64,000 nucleotides of DNA. Source: Alitta virens. Lineage: Eukaryota > Annelida > Polychaeta > Phyllodocida > Nereididae. Made by a program: the position numbers and the translations under genes. The stretch covers positions 62,411,829 through 62,475,828 of the forward strand of contig OW028573.1 of NCBI GenBank assembly GCA_932294295.1. The letters run 5' to 3'. This document shows, one piece after another, positions 1 through 13,692 of the stretch. The notes beneath the pieces were generated by a model that was not told where the DNA came from, made no database searches, and saw only the letters and a list, made by a program, of their open reading frames with translations. Each line of letters opens with the position of its first letter. The stretch's first letter is position 1.

Positions 1-480
1 CAATTGCAAGCGACACCGTTAGATTACTATTGATTGCATTGGTGATATTCAAGAGAAAAAATTGGTGGATCTTATTGCTCTAATTGTGGATGATTGATAT
101 GATATTAATTAAACGCCAATAGAGGTATAAAGAAGAAGACCTGAATGTCAGATGTTGGGACTCCACTCAAATATGCATGAAGGCAGGATGTTCATCAGGG
201 CCCTCAGGCTCAGCATGCCATGACACTGGCATTTGCCTATTACCTTTGCATCAGCATTTCACGTGCTGCTCCCACGATGATTGTTTAATATTCAGTCATG
301 ATGGACTTGCCGCCAAACCGGAATATCCTCAAATGTATGATTTAGCACGACTGACAGATGACTTTGACACATGCAAACTCACAGATAGACACATAATGTG
401 CCCAGTAACTGTTGTGTGTGTTATCAAACGGAATAGAATTTAGCATACATCATTAAAAGCACTTTGATCCATAAAGCTTT

Positions 481-521
481 CATCAACATCACCAACATCA
501 CCACCAGCAGCAGCAGCAGCC
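481..521. repeat. CAT/CAC/CAG trinucleotide tract
   Basis: CATCAACATCACC units grade into five CAG repeats. One of several short CAG/CTG arrays in the window. Confidence 0.8.
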
Positions 522-1540
522 AAATTTGCCATAAACCCATGTGAGAAAATCATAAATATTTAACTCCTTAATAATCTTTGCCCCCGTGTTCCATGTAATT
601 GCGCATGCAATTGAATTAAAATAAAAAGTTAGGATGAATTTCTCTCTCAAGAGAAATGGACAGAGAAAGTGGGGACAGGCAGAGAAATTTCTCCATGCTG
701 CATTACTGATGTCATAAATTTACATGTGATGTCATGAATTTGGCAGATGAGATCTGTCAATTAGTAATTATATAAACGATGTAATTTACAGCGTTGAAAC
801 ATATATAAAGCTATTAAATGAACATTACTTGAAATTTGTTAAGTAGTTTTTAAGCAGGCAGATGCTCAAACAAAGAGAGTTGTGGTTAATATTTGGCAGT
901 GCTGAGGCAAGTCTATGGGAAGTAGGATGCTTTATAATAATTAGAGGCAGAGCAATGTTGTCTCTGCTCCATTTGATAATTGCCAGGCTTCAGCTCTACC
1001 TTGGTAAATGCTCCCCATTTATCTACGCCAGTGTTTGCCTCTCTTCCAGACCTGCAGTTCTAGACTTATTCTGTGAAGTAAGCTTTTGTAAAGAAAAGGG
1101 CAAAAAATGTTAAGGGGGTGACGTTGCTTAGATTTAATCTCATTAGGGATTGATGCTAAGTTAATTTTACCTGAAAGGTTTAATCTAAAGTTTAAAAACG
1201 AATCTTTTGATAATGAACTTCTACTAGAAAAATGAATCACTTTTGGTAGTTTTGTATCTATTTCCTTTTATTTGACTTTCAGACATTTTTTTACAGATTA
1301 TATGCTTGCTTTTTCTACTCAAACTAAGCAAAAACCTCATTATTGTCTCCTTTTCCACACATTAACAAGTGCACTTGTTGACAATAGACACCTACTTTGT
1401 GTATTTTCACTATTTCCGGTGTGACAATTGTTGAAGTTGTTGGAATTTGTCAAATGCCTCTTAAGTGGCTGGTATGTATTGTTCAATTACTTCGATTAAA
1501 GTGTTTACATTTCCTTAGACGTTGGGCTTTGTTGTCGCTC

Positions 1541-1577
1541 AGCAGCAGCAGCAGCAGCATCACCACCAGCAGCAGTA
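1541..1577. repeat. CAG trinucleotide tract
   Basis: Six CAG units, then CATCACCACCAGCAGCAG with interruptions. Located just left of MITE copy 1. Confidence 0.8.
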
Positions 1578-1655
1578 GCCAGAAGCAGATTGAGTCATTT
1601 ATTTGACAAGCTATTGGACTCTCTTTTTCCGTTGACAATATAAAAGAAAATACAA

Positions 1656-2048
1656 TGAGTTTCATAAAAAAACAGCCTGTCAAATTGACCTAGACAAAGC
1701 TAGACAACTTCTGCTATATGATGCTACCTGCCACTAAACGGAACTGTCTGGCTATAGCTGGCTACTCAAAACCAGAACTTAAAGTACATGCAGCATAAGT
1801 TGAGAGTTACACATTTTTGTCATTTCTTGTTGAAAAGATTATTGCCAATACATCATATTTATGAGATATAAGATACATTTTAACATTTGCCAAGGTAAAT
1901 ATTTTTTCAGTGGTGGTAGGTCTAAGCTAACTATAAGCTAGGAATAGACAGAAGTGGCTGGCTTTAGGCGGTTATAGCTACAGCCAGAAATAAGATTGCT
2001 ACAGCTGTCTAAAGTCTACCATATTTATGAAACTAACTGTATATTCAC
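1656..2048 (-). mobile_element. Terminal-inverted-repeat element (MITE-like), copy 1
   Basis: The ends are GTTTCATAAAAAAACAGCC and, inverted, TATTTATGAAAC. The interior contains CTGTCAAATTGACCTAGAC and CTATATGATGCTACCTGCCA, found inverted in the copy at 23.25-23.57 kb. No coding capacity is visible, so it is non-autonomous. Target duplications are not clear. The strand is set relative to copies 2 and 3. Confidence 0.65.
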
Positions 2049-2159
2049 ATTAGGATACAAATGATTCGTACAGAAGTGTTTACGCTTTTAAACAACGACT
2101 TTAAATAAACCTTTACATACATACATAATTCAAAGTCTTTTTGACTAAGCCTAATATAT

Positions 2160-2360
2160 TTTGAGTGTGTCTAGAATGACTCACCCCCATTGACTAACCA
2201 ATTTTAGTCAGCTTATGTGATATTTCAGTGGTCAGTTTTACCTAAAAGTGACACATTTTCGACGAAGAAGTTAGTCATCATAACTAATGACATACTTGAC
2301 ATTGGCTGGAGCTGACTAACCTGGCTATATAAAACTGACTAATTGTGTTATTCTAAAATG
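2160..2360. repeat. TTAGTCA-rich imperfect inverted repeat
   Basis: GACTAA and TTAGTC words recur at least seven times in both orientations. TCTAGAATGAC near 2170 is roughly mirrored by GTGTTATTCTA near 2355. It follows MITE copy 1 closely. An old fold-back element is possible; the pairing is imperfect. Confidence 0.3.
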
Positions 2361-3481
2361 TATTTGGGGGGTTATTCATGCCAGACACAGGCAAATGTCT
2401 ATGTTAGCTGTTTTGATCAACCTTCCACTCAAATGGATTTTCATTGTGAGAATTAAATACTTCTTTGTTCTTTCAAACGCATTTTGGTAACATTTGATGC
2501 CAGGAGCTTTTTTTGGAGAAAGGTTGCTTTGTGGTATATAAACAACAGGTCAGTTATATATTTCAATTCATGCATGTATGAGTTAATGCTCTCTGTGGCT
2601 TTTTTTTAACATATATGCAGGAAGCATTAATTTGGAAAGAAGGCTCACAAATCTTACAAGGACCACTGAATGAGTTATAGATTTCTTAGAAAACTAGTTT
2701 TCCTGCAATTTTTTAAAATAATTATGTACAGGTGTACGTGTGTACACGGACTTGAGCATCTGACGATTTTAGCCATGCTGTCTGCACAACAGTCTCCATA
2801 ATTTCTGCATGACTACAGTTTGATTGGGTGAGAAAATTGAAATATTGTTAATTTGGAAGTCTGATTTGTTTAAATCACATGTGCTGAAATAAATCTGCAT
2901 ATATACTGCAGCTATAAAACGTCTCATTTTACTTTATGATATTTACTGCGAATTCATTAGGAATATATTCGGAGTGGTAAAATACCAACTTTGATTACAT
3001 GTAGTGAGTTAAACCTGTCACAAATGCAGACGAAGCAAGAATACATCATGCAGCATAGACATACAGAGGCCACATCCTTGCATTGGAGCTGATAATGCAT
3101 TTGACAACGAGGTGGATATATTGTTGAATAGATCCTCCAAGGTTCTTGACATTGGAGGATGCTGAGCCATGGTTCGTCTTATCCTAGCGTAGATTTGATT
3201 GGATTTGTCTTCAAGGGCAAATTCAATGTACACTTGCAACGTTGAAACCTCATCAATTATAGTGTCAAATTATACTGTACTGTTTGGTGAAATATTAGTC
3301 CTAATGGTGAAGTGAATTCCTTGCAGTAAAGTTTAAAGCAAAATACGTTGTGCTTTGTAATAATGTTGTGTTTAGCATTGGTTTCGGTGTAGTCATAAAT
3401 GTTTATGGCAAATCATACCCATTACTAAACCTCATGTTAGGGTGGCCCCTCGATCGAGCAACTAGCCGCAATGTCATATTT
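2361..3481. other. Non-coding, nothing recognised
   Basis: AT-rich sequence between an inverted repeat and SINE copy 1. No exon, RNA gene or further repeat could be supported. Confidence 0.55.
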
Positions 3482-3765
3482 TACCAACTTCCAGAGGCAG
3501 ACGTAAAGATGATATGATAAGGCGGTCAGTCCACACTATGTTTACACATTTACACCAAGGGTGGGGTCTCTTACTGGCCTCAGCAGAGACACCGAGTAAA
3601 AGGCAACTTCAATATTACCTCTTATGCGATCCACATACAGCGGAGATGTGGCCTATTAAGAGTGCCCAGGCCGGAGATCGAACCTGGGACCTTCAGCAAA
3701 GCTGGCCAGTGTAGTATTGGGAGATCTTTTACACGTTGGTCACCCAGCTGCCATGGTGGGGATTC
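3482..3765 (-). mobile_element. tRNA-derived SINE, copy 1
   Basis: Read on the minus strand, a degenerate tRNA-like head with a Pol III B box (GGTTCGATCT, 3675-3684) is followed by a non-tRNA body shared with the copies at 15.5, 17.3 and 39.3 kb. Shared words include CTGAAGGTCCC, GCTGAGGCCAGTAAGAGACC and the 3' end ACGTCTGCCTCTGG. The A box is eroded. Length is about 280 bp. I cannot assign it to a named SINE superfamily. Confidence 0.75.
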
Positions 3766-6269
3766 CCAATAATGGGACATGTAATACCTGAACAATGTAT
3801 ATGAAGTAGAGTATGTAATATTTCTGTTGTAAAATATTTCGTCCGAGACAGTCTGCTGAAGAAAAATGACCACATTCTTCATCAAACGACGGTTAGAGCA
3901 GTTGTGGCTAAATTTAGCGCTTCAATAAAGTGAGCTTGGATAGGATCTTTCAGATTTAGCTGATCTTAGATTCATCAGGCAGAGTAAGGCTCAGATATAC
4001 TCGTGAGCATTTTCAGGGGATAAACATGAGGTTGGCCCTACTTACCCAGAGTCTCCGAGTTGTATACTCTAGAATATGATGTTTGCAGACACCCAACAAT
4101 CTAAATATCTTTGCTTTATTCACTGCAATGCAGGCTGCAGCCGCTGCACCGCACACATTGTGAAATTAGTTCTGCTTGTGAACTCGAAGTGCACCCCAGG
4201 TCAATTTTCATCCATTACTATTTGATTGGAAGGCTCTAAAAGGCAATTTCACGATTGCTACACGTCGCAATTTAGTTAAAGAAGCATTGCAGCTTTTTCC
4301 CCCTAATTGTTTTGATTATTTGAGTTCTCACTGTTCCGCAGAGTGGGATGCAAGCGCCACTTTTAATAATAGCATGGACGACTCTGGGAAAATTGGCCTT
4401 ATGAATAAAATAACGTTTTGCACTGATATGCTGCAGCAAATGGGAAGCGATGTATGGGGGAATAATAGAATGAGAGGATTTATGCCAAAGCTAACCTGGA
4501 AAACATAAGTATTTATGACACTGCAATATGCATCTGACGAACGTCTGGCTTGCTTGCATGAAATATGAAGAAATGCATCGTGTTCTGTGTATATTTCATA
4601 GAGGTTGAATCCAATCATACTAATGGCGTGTCTCATCCAACTTTAATCTTGGTTTTATGTTTTATAGCTCAAGTAGAAAGTGACTTGCCAACTGTGTAAC
4701 TCTGATGTTGTAATATCCCCATCACAATCAATACATGTTGATCAATAGCTGCTGCAGGGATTATGGAATGAACAGTTGCAAACCAAAACATGAGTCAAAC
4801 ATCAAGCTGTGTACAACTCTGCTTTGTGCATGGGAAAGATACTGTCATGTGCGATCAGTGTTAGAAGAGGCTAATCAAATTATCACGAGTCAGGCAGTGG
4901 GTGGGCCCAGGCATAGCTCTTTAAAAATGAAGGACTTGTGTTGTTGCCGTGACAAAGACATAGCGCACAGCGGCTTTGTTGGTCGCCCAGTGAACACAAC
5001 TGTACGTCATGTTGCAAAATGATTTTGGGAAGCCGCAGAGCATATATCCTACCTGGAGCCACCTGGCCGTCTTGTAGTTTGAAGATGGATGCCCAAAACA
5101 GTTGTTACTCAACGTGTGGTCCTCAAAACATAAGAGCAGCAAACAAGGGAGGCAAGAGATTGTTTACAACACAAGAGAGCATCCTGGCCAAGATTTTACA
5201 GCAGCAACAGTATCTGTGGTCCGTGACATTTCGTAGTCAACAAAGCCTCTGATCTTGTCTTTGCTCACAGCTCCATACTGCTCCATGCAGAGCGATTGGC
5301 TTACACACAGGATAGAAGCAGGTGGCCTTTAACATATTACACGACATCTTAATGTGACATCACATCGTGCCTGTCACAAGCCTCGTCCTGTCTCTTCAGC
5401 TACCATCTCCTGCCTTGTACCATTTTATGAGCTGCCATTATCTCTATTGAAGCTCCTATAAGGCAAACAATTAGTGCAGTAAGGCTTGCAATCATAAAAT
5501 GTGCAAAGATGGCCATACTGAAGCATTGTGAGGCAGTGACATGTCCATGGAACCATGATGGGTACCGGGATGGGGGCATGATGGCGGTGGTAAGACCTGG
5601 TGCAGGAGCGTGGAGACTAATAGCTGTGGTAAATAGCTAATGCAAGATTCTTAAGAAGATGGCCAGGCACAGGTGCATGGTGTGATTCATAGGCACAGAA
5701 CGCAATGGATCACACGATCCACTTGGCAGACTGAAGACCGAACAGCCACAGTCGCTCTACTGCCCACAAGAGCAGTTCAATTCCTTTAGCCATCTCTAGA
5801 ATTCTCTGCCAGAGTTCCCTTCGCTTTGAGGCAAATGTATTCAACCCCTGCCACCGGTATCTTCACTGTCAACTGCGCTGTTTGCCTTGATTTCTAATAT
5901 CGCGTGCCATACATATGAATCAAACGTGGAATATATCTCTGCTAAATATGTCGGATTAGCAATGTAGCTGAAGTTTAGTCAGTTCTCTGCACGACAAAGA
6001 CTTGAGCAGGGCATTCATGCGAGCTTGTGATATTTCTGGAGAGTGGATAGAACAGTAGAACATGACAGAACTTCTGCTTCAGCAAATCTTATCTTTCTCC
6101 ATGCCTGCATTCGTGAATTACGCATAGGCCGAGACTTCAGTTCCTTGACAGCCAAGTCGAGCTGATTGCTGACTGTGGCGCGCGGCCTGTCTGACACTTC
6201 ACCCCCAGCCGACGCCGTGCTGCCCAACCGCTTATGCAAAGCAAAAACAGCACTTTTCATTGTCCCTGA

Positions 6270-6285
6270 CTCTCTCTCTCTCTCT
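6270..6285. repeat. CT dinucleotide tract
   Basis: About eight uninterrupted CT units. Confidence 0.85.
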
Positions 6286-8439
6286 TGAAACGTCGATACT
6301 TACTACTACTATTCCCTTTGCTTTTTATCGATTATAGCCATTGGCTACTGTCTAATAAAGCATAGTTATCATGGTATATAGTGATTAAAGAAACCATTAG
6401 TTGTACCTTCAAACCACTAGTGACTTTGAGAGGCATTTATTGAGCTGCATCCTCGAGGGCAGAACACGGCGGTCTATTTCATGACTCATTGGTTCAGAAC
6501 AGCAGCATGACAGACGCGCAAGCAACTAGTTAATGGGAGTGTCGGTTCATTGATAAATGACCGTTGCACCCCTGAAGACAGCCTGCCTGCCCCTAGGTCA
6601 CCTGCAGTCTTAAGCACGACCAGGTAACTGGCAAGCAGCACCTCCTAGCTACAGAAAGCAACAAGATGTTTGCCTTAATATAGCGAAAGTCCATTCCATT
6701 AGGACCTTACATATCACCTTATTCACCTGCACTTACTACAAAAAGAACACTAGCTGTGCTGTCTTCTTTTATTCTCTTCAAAGCAATGGGACAATCTTTT
6801 TACGGCTGGTTGGCAGCAAAGCACAGATTTGTGCATAGAAGAGGACTTAGATTTTGTCAAAGAAGAACGCTTGTTTCATTGTGAGCCGATAAGGCAACAT
6901 TTGGCAGTTGCATGGTCGATATTCCAGGCGCCCCAGACGGGGGGTTTGCTACATCAGACATATGCAGAGTACAACGGCTAGGGAGGGGGGACCCGAAATC
7001 CAACAATGTTTGCATCTCTGATAAGGCGGTGTTTGCTAACTCTCACTTTTGCCTACAAAGTCGTGGCTAGTAACAATGCAACAGAGGGGATTTGAGACTT
7101 AGCATGAGAATGGAGTCGGTGAGCTCCGTCGGGTTGGCTTGTACTGTGGGGAGAAGAACACGAGCGCCGTGTTACCAAATCTCTGGTCTGTAGACTCAGG
7201 CCAGTTTGTGTTTCCTCAGTTTGGGACGATAATGACAGAGGGATCAGCATCGGGCGGATCCTCACCCAGACCAAGCCTTCAATGTCACTTTTCCTGCATT
7301 TACGCCAAAATAGCATGCCAGTGTCTCATCCAAAGTGCCTCTCTGTCACGAAAAACACCATTCCTCCATAGCCCCCGTGGTTTCTGCATCCATATAATCA
7401 AATGGGTCCATCACATACCCCGGCATCACTGACGCCATTTAAGCTTTCTATTAAGGGGCAAAATATAGATTTCGGACAGTCTTACTCGCTGGAAATGAGA
7501 TACACAGAAGACTCTTTGCTAGAGTTTGAAAGCAGGGCTATAATATTTGTGCAGGAGGGGGCGTCAGTCTCCGAGCCACTGATGCAAGATCGATGCGGAG
7601 GGTAGTACAGGGTCGCCCCAGCGGTGTAGGTTGAGTGGGTGTTGTTAAGAGGGACATGTGGCAGAGAAGTGTTCATGATGGTCCGGGCCCTTAGCAGCCT
7701 TGGTAAATGTAGTCCAAAAGACCCATCACAGGGCTTCTGTGTGCAGCAATTTGGTCGCAAACGGCCTGATAAGATGTGAGAGGCCAATGAGATATCTGCT
7801 GCGTAAGATGAGAGTCGCAGTCTGCCTGAGTATTGACGATAGCGCAAGAGAGTAAGTCGTTTAGGGATGTCCCGCAAATGTCAGTCGCAAATCCTGCCGG
7901 CAGCTGGTGTGCAGAGCTGCCACGGGCTAGCCGGCGGAGATCTGGGCCCGAAGCGGGCACACTGGGCTAACGGTAGGACAGAGCTACAAGTCCTGGGTCC
8001 ACGCAGCTTAGAAGGGCAGCACGCGTGTTCCAGGAAGCGGAATTATTGTGTTATCATGGCTGGCAGTGGCTGGTGGTAGAGCGAAAATGGACGGAGCACT
8101 GGCCGCACACTGACCTGCCATTCATGGCTTTCTACTCATGCACCCTATCACTGAAGCAATAAACTGAGAGCGGCCCGTGTGCCCACGACCTGCCTGATCT
8201 GGCTGCCCTCACGAATACGCTTTAGACGAAGGACATTTCCTCGCTCAAACTCAATATACAATATTGCCTGCTTCCCTGAGTGCTGCAATGCTCCTGCTCC
8301 ACATCATATTGTCTCTCTCCCAGCAGCACTGACTGCTGGAATGGCTTATGCACTGCCTTGTCAAGGATGTGAGCACACAAGGCACTCTGCCGAGGTTATA
8401 TCTTGCCCCGATCACTCCAGAATTTCACCAAACACGCAC

Positions 8440-9130
8440 ATCCGGAATCAGGGCCTGCCATGATAAATAACAACATGATTGTGAAAGATCGCCCTATAAA
8501 TGGCTGACGCATATGTGCCAGGGTATAAATACCCGACAAGTTCGTTTAAATTCATTTTCCTAAGCAGGATGAGAGTTTGGCAGCTTGACGAATGCTGCGC
8601 CAATTATGCTGATGCCACATGAGGGACGGCTGGGACCCTGGCATTCTCTTCTGCACATCACGGTTTGAAACGTCATTAAGCAAAGCTTAGTGGCTTGGCC
8701 CACATGACACAAACTCTGATACTGGTGCTACCAGCCCAAATGTATTTTCCGTCCTTATCAGAATGACACTTGAAAGCCTCAACTCCACTCCTGAATTCAA
8801 CACACGCGTCAAATCGAGTTTTATGGAAGGATCAACAAATGACATAGACAGGGAGTCTCCAATTTATGGCGTAGAGATGGAAATTAAGCGAGTATTTTAA
8901 CTTGCTCTCAACCAGCAACACAAGTGGCATGGCCCTTTTTAAGTAATGAGATGAAGGTTTTACCCATCGATTGAAACGTTATTGGGGGGCTCCTTTTAAA
9001 TGTTTCGCAAAGCTGTGCGTAAAAGGGCGCAATGACGAATGGCCGTGGAGAAGCTTTTAAGGAGGGCGAGCTGGGTGGCTCTCAAACACGAAAAGCTGCA
9101 AGCAAATCGTGGCATTGCAGGTCAAAAGCT
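8440..9130. promoter_or_regulatory. Candidate conserved-type regulatory segment
   Basis: Unique sequence with clustered motifs: CCTATAAATGG (MEF2-like), TATAAATA, GATAAATAACAAC, CATTAAGC and TTTATGG. No frame or repeat explains its complexity. Resemblance to conserved non-coding elements is a judgement by eye. Confidence 0.22.
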
Positions 9131-11158
9131 CGTGTATTAGCACCTCTTCTACAGATGGCAATGGTCTACGGAGGAATCGCAATATTACTGCAAGGGTAGT
9201 CTTGTTGCACTCTCGCCGAGGGACAAACTGTGATCAACAATAGGAAGGGCCGCCATCTCGGGACCCATTGTCACTGAACAAACTTAGACTGAGCAGGCGG
9301 ACGCTCTTCTCATCTCCTATATGGCTTGCTCCTTCTTCTGTATGGTTTGCTCGCGGCCACAAAGGAACAAGAAAGTTGACCTAAGGGGTCAATCAAGGCA
9401 TCCATATGCAGCCAATGCATATCACATTCACATGTCAAGAGTCTGCAGAATATGCTTCTCGTAATTGCTTTCCAATGATAATGCAACTATCTCAATGAAT
9501 TAGCATAGTAATTCAGTTGGCCTGCTCTCCACTTTTACAAAGGTTAATTTGAATAGGTAATGAGGAGATGCTTGTATTCGGAGAGACCTTTCACAGAGAT
9601 AGCTGCCAGTGAAACACATGGAAATGAACTACTCAGCAGGCCATCAATAAAGATAGGAACATGCAGTGTCTGATTCTGCCAACTCTAATGAGCGTAATAA
9701 CAATGGATTCGATAATACGAGCAATCTTATTTGAATTTTGACAAACTTAAGTCGATCTTGTAAAGGATAAACAATGAGGACACAAATCTGGCACCGTGAT
9801 GGTGCTCTACTTGAAAAACAATGACAGTTGACTTACGTGCAGTATACTCCAGGAGCAGCAGGCGCCAAAGTGAATAACAGTTGTTGAGAAAAGTTTGCCT
9901 AACTGAAGAGACAAGATGCAAGGTCAGGTAGCGAGCAGTTTAGTGTAGAGCCAAGCATGTCATGAAACAGTCTGTTGTCCTGCGAGTTGTAGCAGTGAAC
10001 TGTCAGGACGCACACGTACAGCGTCTGCCGTTCTGGCTGTGCTGGCCTCCTGGCTGGTTGTGGCTGTTTGGCTGCTTCAGTTCTGCGCTCTGTTGTGTGG
10101 TGGCGCTCTCATGCACACTCACTCTGCCAGTGCAGCTAGCCTCTACTCCTCCTCCAGTCGTTGGAGGCTGCTTGCTGGCTGCTTGCTTGCTGGATGGCTG
10201 GTTGGCTCTCCGCATGCCTCCCCCTCTCCTGGCCACTCTGCTGAACTAGGCAGGCTGGCCAAACACCCCTGCATCAGCCACAATGCACCCTCAATAGCTC
10301 GCCCCCTGACATCCTCCTTGTTTGAGCCCGTCCTTACTCATTCCTGTCGACTTTCAAAGGAGGAAGAGCACCATCAGCACTTCTCTGTTCTGTCACATGC
10401 TGCCGTTGTTCCCAAACAGCTGTCACTCGCCCTGAAAAATGCTGTCTAGATTAGGCAGTCCCTTTAAAGTGTGATGTTGCAGAAAGCAGCCGTAAACCCA
10501 TTGCAGGCCGGATTAGAATCGATTAAACACCATCAAATGGTCATGTTGAATCTGAAATAGACCATGCTGTGGTTTTGCTATGTCAGATGAAGCTAATCCT
10601 CAACCTAGTTCTCATTACTATCACCTACATTCATTATTCAATACGGCAATTCAATTTAATCGGGCAGCAATTTAATATAGCCTAAAACTGTCTCATCTCT
10701 TTTTCCTTGCCTCACTGACACAACCTGATTAGAATGCAATTGTCAGCTTACCCCAAGGCTCTACGTTTCGCCATAATTACGACGACACGGCGCATGCCAT
10801 GACAACTTTTTTTCTTTTTCATTTCGGATTGTTAACGATTTTAAAATAGTAGCACCTGCTACACAGCCTGAGATTGGGGACAACATCGGTCTCCCTGTGC
10901 TGCCGGTTTAATTGGGTTTAAAGGCAGGCAGCGTTATAGAGTTAACATTGACCACTGTCAGTAACATCGAACTGGAGGCAAACAAAATGTTAAAAGAGCT
11001 CTGAGGATTTCCAGGCTTCACGCAGTTGTTCAGACAGTATTCGTTATCGTCACTCGCCAGGGGCATGAAACTCTAGCAGGACTCTTAGCTGGGCTAAAAC
11101 GATGTTTCCATGATTCCTGGTCTGCCTCACGGAGACAGCAAAACACAAACGCCTCCCC

Positions 11159-11226
11159 TGGCTCCCTGGCCGGCTCCCTGGTAGGCTCCCTGGTAGGCTC
11201 CCTGGCTGGCTCTTTGGCTCTCTGGT
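11159..11226. repeat. 12-bp tandem repeat GGCTCCCTGGTA
   Basis: About five units of a 12-mer, GGCTCCCTGGYM, with growing divergence to the right. The open minus-strand frame through it only reflects the repeat period being a multiple of three. Confidence 0.8.
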
Positions 11227-11436
11227 ACTCTGGCTGACATTAATAGGCCAGGCTGTAAGGCCCGATTCGGGATGGCACAGGAATCAGATATTGAGCGCTC
11301 GCAACACGTAAGTTGGCGAGGTAGAGAGAGAGAGAGAAGGGGGGGGGTAGACAGACCTGCCTCGACATTTTGGAGAGTAATGAACTGGGATTGGTGGATG
11401 GTCTGCAGGGCTGATGGATGGTCATTTCGCCATATG

Positions 11437-11515
11437 ATGTTGCTGCTGCTGCTGCTACTGCTACTGCTATGACTATTGCTATTGCTGCTTTTGCTTTGGT
11501 TGCTGCTGCTGCTGC
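11437..11515. repeat. Interrupted CTG trinucleotide array
   Basis: CTG units with CTA, ACT and TTG interruptions over about 80 bp. This is the longest triplet array in the window. It creates serine-rich or alanine-rich spurious frames on both strands. Confidence 0.85.
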
Positions 11516-13663
11516 TGATTATGATGCTGTATCGTGCGTGATGGGGACAACACAGAGCACTTACCTTGTCAAAGCCAAATGTAACTTCATTGTAAATCAT
11601 TCGCATTATTCAATAGCTATGGATTTATCGAACCATCTCTGGCCCGGCATTGAATGACACGTTAAATGACCAAGATAATTTGATAATTTAGCAGCTTTTA
11701 TGTGGGACCGACCCAGTGGAAAGGCCGTGGCATTTATCACTAAAATGTCCAGCATTTATGATTTGGATAGCAAAGCAAACCTTGTTGCCCACGGAGGAAA
11801 AACGCATTAGCAGTCGCAACGCTTGATGGTGCATTTGGGCCGCCAGACGTCCGCCTAAGTGACGCAGTTCTTTGTGCCTGGCCAGGTCTCCGTTTTGTCC
11901 ACTTTGGGGAGCCATTTCTATTAGAGCAATGTAGCCCAGCCTTCACCTATTGATCAAGCATCGTAAATATCTAGTGCCTACAGATATGGGGCAGAAGATA
12001 GCCGATGATTATCTCAACATAGCTCTGATCGCCAACTTATGGGCTAATGACATCAAACAGGTGGTCACGCTCTGTGCCAAGTGCTTACTGCCAGCTAAGC
12101 TGGAAAACAAAGAAAGCCCACTAAACCTTCGGAAGCTATGCAGGCGCGCACAGAGGCGTCTCCTTGGGAATTTGAAGCGAAAAACTTTGATCGCTTTTGT
12201 CTGGCACAGAAGAAAATCGCGCTGCGGAGATGATAAACGCGGCTGGGGAGTTATTTGTCAGTGAAGCATGGGCGTGTATACGAGATTGCAGCACAGGGTA
12301 TATATTGTGGCTGGCGCAGGGCCTTTGCTCTTCTAGTCGAGGGACCGCAAGGCTGAAAAACGGGAGGATCACATTGTAGTACGGCGATCAGGAGCTTGAC
12401 ACGGTTAACCCAGCCTATAAAAACTTGCACAATAGTGCAGATGGGCAACTGAATGGAATTACCAAAGCATGGCATAATGGACCCTGCTGCCTGGCTGCCC
12501 TGGCAACGGTAAAATCAGCAGGGCAAGCTAGGCCGTCCAAGTTGATTGGGCTTCTCCACAAATCTTGCTTTGGGCCCAGGCAATGCAGGCAATAGGAGCG
12601 GCCAGGGGGTCAACGCGGTAGGCGGGCAGGCCTGGCAGGGGGAGGGGATCAGTCCACTATTGAGAGTGATACCCGCTTCGCACGCAGGACAGCAGACCTC
12701 ATAACTGTCCTGGCTTACCCCAACCCCCAGCCTGTCCACCCCGTCCCCCTGGCTCTATTGTGGATGTCTTCCGCCCTGTAATAACCACGATTTGCCATTG
12801 TTGTGGTCGGCGTGAGCGATCATTTTTCCCAGTGGCCAGATCTGTGACTAGCCTCGCTAAAACATGTGATGGTCTGTTCCTATGCCGTATGCTAGCCTGT
12901 AGCCGGGCAATGGTATGAGGTCTGCTGCTGGGTTATTATTTCCATGCAAGTGCCATCGGCAAGCCACTTTTGCTCTATTGCTAGGGCTGGACAGGGCAGC
13001 ACAGTGTGGGGGAACAGTGCCCTGAATACAGATCCAGAGGTCTTTGCAGAAATGTCAGGTTGGACGAGGTCAGGGCGGGCGGTCGGCCAAGGGCACGTGG
13101 AATGCAAAGCATAACATCCAATTTCCATGGTAGTCTGCCCGCCAGTATTTCTCAAGCAGTTGTGATTGTATCTCAGACAATGCATACATTTACACTGGGT
13201 AAGCAAGGCTAGCGCTTGTTGTGGTAAATGGACACAAGAGGCATGGAATGCACACTTGAACTTGGGAGGCCTGGGCCCGATGTGCACTGCAAGCAAAATG
13301 CAATCTCCATGATTTAGTCCATATCGCAGCCAAGGCTGACCCGGCCGTTCCCCTTGTTCTTATGATTGAACAGCCTGAGCCGATCTATCCCACTGCTTTG
13401 GGGGGATCAGCCCCCAGGGGACCATGGGGAATGCCCTTCTGGCCAGATCAGCCCCTGGTAGTCCTCTTCATGGGCCCCGACCCTCGCCCAATCACATCAT
13501 TCCGTGTCTGTGCCCTACTGAGATAACAAGGCATGCAATAAGTAAAACTGGCCCTCTCCGCAAAAGTAGTAATGGCATGAAATGTATGTTTCTCCTAATG
13601 GCGATGCACCGTCCCTTGTAATTGAAAAAGTTAATTGGAGCTATGCATTTGCGGGGTGAAGCT

Positions 13664-13692
13664 TCTGTTGCTGCTGCTGCTGCTGCTACTGC
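13664..13692. repeat. CTG trinucleotide tract
   Basis: Six or seven CTG units with one CTA interruption. Confidence 0.85.

Larger units (their letters stand above)
1..1655. other. Non-coding, no gene seen
   Basis: AT-rich sequence with two triplet tracts. Open frames here are short and have no domain or exon signature. Confidence 0.6.

Noticed and set aside
7482..7877. 131-codon minus-strand open frame
   Set aside because: It overlaps other frames on both strands, with no domain, signal peptide or exon signals.
8086..8098. TGGACGGAGCACTGG, resembling the start of miR-184
   Set aside because: It diverges after nine bases and no hairpin partner arm was seen nearby.
11127..11606. 159-codon minus-strand open frame, serine- and asparagine-rich
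   Set aside because: Its length comes from a CTG array and a 12-bp tandem repeat whose periods are multiples of three; no domain or splice support.
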